This document shows, one piece after another, positions 59,601-64,000 of a DNA stretch of 64,000 nucleotides. Position 1 is the stretch's first letter. The number at the start of each line of letters is the position of its first letter. Source of the stretch: Cotesia glomerata. Lineage: Eukaryota; Arthropoda; Insecta; Hymenoptera; Braconidae. Below the pieces are notes generated by a model that saw only the letters and a program-made list of their open reading frames with translations, ran no database searches and had not been told where the DNA came from. Made by a program: the position numbers and the translations under genes. Location: the NCBI RefSeq assembly GCF_020080835.1, contig NC_058167.1:3162659-3226658 (forward strand), given 5' to 3'.

Positions 59601-62600
59601 TAATAATAATCTTCCGAATTATCTGATCATTGCAATTTTTCCGCCCGCGAACAGAACGGTCACCTGCATAAATATAAACGGGCTTGCAATTTTAAGTTTG
59701 TTAGGTTAATTAACAAAGAGAATAAATTTTTCCTTATTTTTCTTATAGAATAATTAATTATTTTTAATAGTAATCTCTTCAATTATCTGATGATTACAAT
59801 TTTTTTGGACGAGAACAGGACGAATACCCGTTTAAAAATGAACGGGCGTGCAATTTCATGTTTGTAAAATTAAATAATAAATGAAATGATTATTCCTCTT
59901 CTTTAATATTATACAATAAATTATTTTTATTAATAATTTCCCTAGATATCTTATCATTGCAATTTTTTTGCCCGCGAATCGAACGGTCACCCGTTTAAAC
60001 ATAAACGGGCGTGCCATTTCTTGTTTGTTATTAATTAATAAAGGAAATTATTTCATTTTTTTTTATCATTATTATGTTATTAATTATTTTTAATAACCAT
60101 CCTCTCAGTTATCTCATCATTGCAATTTTTTGCCCGCGAATTGAACGGTCACCCGTTTAAATATAAACGGGCGTGCAATTTCTTCTTTGTTAATTTAATT
60201 AATGAAGAAAATTATTTTTTTCGTTCTTTATTATTATATAATTTATGAGTTTCACTAATAAGCACCCCACCTATCTGATCATTGTATTTTTTTGGACGCG
60301 AATAGAACGGCCACCCGGTTGAGAATAAACGGGCGTGCAATGTCTTGTTTGTTGGGTTTATTAATGAAAGGAATAATTTTTTTCTTCTTTATTATTATAT
60401 AATTAAATAATCATTTTTTAAAATAATCCCCTCAGTTATCTAATCATTGCAATTTTTTTGCCCGCGAACAGAACGGTCAACCGTTTAAATATATACGGGC
60501 AGGCAATTTTGAGTTTGTTAGGTTAATTTACAAAGAAAATAAATTTTTCCTTATTTTTCTTATAGAATAATTAATTATTTTTAATAGTAATCTCTTCAAT
60601 TATCTGATGATTACAATTTTTTTGGACGAGAACAGGACGGATACCCGTTTAAAAATGAACGGGCGTGCAATTTCTTGTTTGTTAAGTTAATTAATGAAGA
60701 AAATTATTTTTTTCGTTCTTTATTATTATATAATTTATGAGTTTCACTAATAAGCACCCCACCTATCTGATCATTGTATTTTTTTGCACGGGAATAGAAC
60801 GGCCACCCGTATGGAAATAAACGGGCGGGCTATGTCTTGTTTGTTAAGATAATTAATAAATAAAATTACTTCTTTTCTTCTTCCTTATCATATAATTTAT
60901 TATCTTCAATAATTATCCCCCCAGTTATCTAATTATTGCAATTTTTTCGCCCGTGAATAGAACGGTTACCCGTTTGAAAATAAACGGGCCAACAATTTCT
61001 TGTTTGTTAGATTAATCTATGGAGAAAATTATTTTTTTTCTTCTTTATAATTTTTTGATTAATCATTTTAAATGAGAATACTACCCGTTATCTGATCATT
61101 GCAATTATTTATCCGTGATTAGAACGGTAACCCGTTAAACAATAAACGGGCATGCACTTTTTTTATTGTTCGGTTAATTAATATAGAAAATTATTTTTTT
61201 TCTACTTTATTACTATATAATTAATCATTTGGAACAATAATCCCCCCAGTACCTGATTCTTGCAATTTTATTGCCCGTGAATAGAACGGTTACCCGTTTA
61301 AAAATAAACGGGCGTGCAATTTCCTGTTTGTTAAATTTATCTACGGAGAAAATTATTTTTTTTGTTCTTTATTATTGTATAATTGATAATTTTTAATAAA
61401 AATCCTCCAAGTTATCTGATCATCGCAATTATTTTAGCTACGAATGAAACGGTCACCCATTTGAAAATAAACGGGCGTGCAATTCCTCGTGTATTAGGTG
61501 AAATAATTAAATCAATAATTTTTTTTTTTGATGATTCTAATATGATTAATCACATTTGATACTAATATACCCAGCAAACATTTTATTGCAATTATTATGT
61601 CTGAAAATAAAACGGTCACCCGTTTAAAATAAACGGGCATGCAATTTCTAGTTTGTTAGGTTAATTAATGAAGAAAACTATTTTTTTCCTTCTTTATTAT
61701 TATGTTATGAATTCATGTAAATAAGAATACCACTTGGTACCTGATGATTGCAAATTTTTTACCCGTAAATAGAACGGTCACCCGTTTAAAGATTAACAGG
61801 CGTGCAATTTCTTGTTTGTTAGGTTAACTAATGGAGAAAATTATTTTTTTTCTTCTTTGTAATTATATAATAAATCATTTTCAATAACGAATCCCCCCAG
61901 TTTTCTGATCATTGCAATTTTTTTGCCCGTGAATTGAACGGTCACCCGTTTGAAAATAAACGGACGTGCAATTTCTTGATCGTTAAGTTAGATGATGAAG
62001 AAAATAATGATTTTCCTTCTTTATTATCATATAATTAATCATTTTTGATAATAATCTTCCCTGCGAACTGACTATTGCAATTTTTTCACCGCGAATAAGA
62101 CGGTCACCCGTTGAAAACTAAACGGGCATGCAATTCCAAGTTTATTAGATTAATTAATAAAGAAAATTTTATATTCTTTTTTTCATAGTTTTATAAATAA
62201 TCTTTTTAAATAATAATCCCCCCAATTATTTAATCATTACAATAATTCCAGCAGCGAATAGAACGGTCACCCGTTAAAAAATAAACGGGCGGGCAATTCC
62301 TTATTTTTTAAGTTAATTCATAAAGAAAATTATTTTTTTTTTATTCTTATCTAATTAATCATTCTTTACAAATAATCACCTCAGTTATCTGACCATTGCA
62401 ATTTTTTTGCCCGCGAATTGAACGATCACCCGTTCAAATATGAACGGGCGTGTAATTCCTTATTTGTTTGATTAACTAATAAAGAAAAAAATTTTTTTTT
62501 CTTTATTATTATATAATTAATTATTTTTGTCAGTAATCCTCCTAATTATCTGAACATTGCAATGATTCCCGCAGCGAATAGAACGGCCACTCGTTCAAAA

Positions 62601-64000
62601 ATAAACGGGTGTGCAATGTCATGTTCGTAAAGTTTATTAATAAAGAAAATTATTTCTTCTCTTCTTTATTATTATACAATCAAGTATTTTTAATAATAAT
62701 CCTCCTAGATATTTGATCATTGCAATTTTTTCGCCTACTAATTAAACGGTCACCCGTTTAAATGCAAACGGGCGTGCAATTTTAAGTTTATTAGGTTAAT
62801 TAACAGAGAAAATTATTTTTTTTTTTCTTATAATATATTCAATCATTTTTAATAGTAATCCCCTCAATTATCTGATGATTGCAATTTTTATGGCTGCAAA
62901 CAGGACGGACACCCGTTGAAAAATAAACGGGTGTGCTATGTCTTGTTTTTTGGGTTAATTAATGGAAAAAAGTTATTTTATTCCTTCTTTATCATGACGT
63001 AATTAATTACTTTTAATAATGATCCTACTGATATCTGATTATTGCAATTTTTTCGCCCGTGAATGAACGGCCACCCGTTCAAATATAAACTAGCGTGCAA
63101 TTTATTATTTGTTTGATTAATTAATAAAGAAAATTCTTTTTTTTTTTTTTATTATTATACAATTAATTATTTTTAATAGTAATCCTCCCAATTATCTCAT
63201 TATTGCAATAATTCCCGCAGCGAATACAACGGTCACCCGTTTAAAAATAAACGGGTGTGCATTGTCTTGTTTGTTAAGTTAGTTAATGAATAAAATTATT
63301 GTTTTCGTTCTTTATTATTATATAATTTATGATTTTTAATAATAAGCACCCCACTTATCTGATCATTGTATTTTTTTGCACGTGAATCGAACGGTCACCC
63401 GTTTAAACATAAACGGGCGTGCAATTCCTTGTTTGTTGTTAATTAATAAAAGAAATTATTCTATTTATTTTTTATTATTATTATGTTATTAATTATTATC
63501 AATAACCATTCCCACAGTTATCTGATCATTGCAATTTTTCGCACGTGAATTGAACGGTCACCCGTTTAAATATCAACGGGCGTCTAATTTCTTGTTTGTT
63601 AGGTTAATTAATGAAAAAAATTAATTTTTCCCTTATTTATTATTATCTAATTAATAATTTTTAATAATAATCTCTCAAGTTATCTGATTATTGGAATTAT
63701 TTTAGCAGCGAATAGAACAGACACCCGTTCAAAATTAAACGGGCGTGCTATTTTGTCTAGCAATTTAAATAATTACGACAAATTTTTTTTTCATGATTAT
63801 TTTTATGTAATTAATCATATTCAATACTTATACCCCGAGCAAACCGATCATTGCAATTATTTTCTCCGCGAACATATTGATCACCCGTTTAAAAATAAAC
63901 GGGCGTGCAATTTCTTTAGCGTATGGTTAATTAATTAAGAAAATTATTTCTTTTCCGGTTTATTATTATACAATTAATTATTTTTAATATTAATTCCCCT
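56615..64000 (-). repeat. Satellite array 3, about 45 monomers, opposite orientation to array 1
   Basis: Continuous tandem monomers of about 160-165 bp to the window end. The first few (56615-57240) are diverged, with disrupted palindromes; later ones carry the core GGTCACCCGTTTAAAAATAAA then CGGGCGTGCAATTTCTTG. Blocks repeat as higher-order units: 59729-59861 and 60548-60680 are almost identical (819 bases apart, five monomers), as are blocks near 60214 and 60715. The small hairpin at 57481-57565 interrupts one monomer. No genes are seen in 7.4 kb; short ORFs such as 63753-63938 come from the repeat. Confidence 0.95.
57481..57565. mobile_element. 85-bp perfect hairpin inserted in satellite
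   Basis: ATAAGTATTTAAGAGGGATG and the following GTGGATCAA... form a 28-base arm (57481-57508) perfectly complementary to 57538-57565, with a 29-base loop. It is foreign to the surrounding monomer. It may be a tiny MITE; a small hairpin RNA gene is a less likely alternative. Confidence 0.75.

Noticed and set aside
63753..63938. 61-codon ORF also present at 35349-35534
   Set aside because: The identical ORF is explained by the repeated satellite block, not by a conserved protein.

Overview
The window is eukaryotic, AT-rich nuclear DNA, most likely from an insect. The reasons are an R1-like and a Jockey/CR1-like non-LTR retrotransposon, a Ty3/gypsy element with a tRNA-Lys-type primer site, animal hAT, EnSpm/CACTA and MULE-type transposase remains, splice-site-flanked exons, SPOP-like MATH and ankyrin genes, and very long microsatellites. 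A hymenopteran such as a parasitoid wasp is possible, but nothing here proves it. Four runs of exactly 100 N (8070-8169, 22232-22331, 28616-28715, 36010-36109) mark scaffold joins of unknown true length.

Layout. 1-8.8 kb: a dispersed repeat, an ankyrin-repeat gene running into a perfect 200-copy ATC tract, three copies of a repeat with a tRNA B-box-like motif, a hAT transposase pseudogene on the minus strand, and a 215-bp MITE. 8.8-14.7 kb: an EnSpm/CACTA-like transposase relic carrying a full-length tRNA-derived SINE with 15-bp target duplication, then a 2.2-kb near-perfect palindrome between two AT microsatellites. 14.7-28.6 kb: two closely related Ty3/gypsy copies placed tail to tail. Each has gag with a SAP-like segment and zinc knuckle, a MYND zinc finger ahead of the protease, RT, RNase H, integrase and a third ORF with cysteine clusters. 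Each copy has its own disabling mutations. 28.7-30.5 kb: a MULE-like transposase exon with one stop.

31-36 kb and 53.5-64 kb (apart from the MATH gene island at about 54.8-56.6 kb) hold about 162-164-bp satellite monomers with a conserved CCCGTTT...AAACGGG palindrome. The two zones are in opposite orientation, and some multi-monomer blocks are nearly identical between them. The 36-53 kb interior holds an R1-like LINE 3' end, a FLYWCH/MULE pseudogene, several foldback MITEs, a three-level nest (TIR element with subterminal minisatellite, containing a second TIR element, containing a LINE), and candidate exons plus a Lys/Glu-rich coding region with a frameshift.

The MATH gene at 55.1-56.2 kb sits between satellite blocks and has been disrupted by a 116-bp hAT-type MITE with a clean 8-bp target duplication. 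Only the ankyrin gene, the MATH gene and the charged-protein exons look like possible host genes; nearly everything else is mobile or tandemly repeated DNA. No functional pathway links the genes. Boundaries and identities were read by eye, without alignment or database searches.
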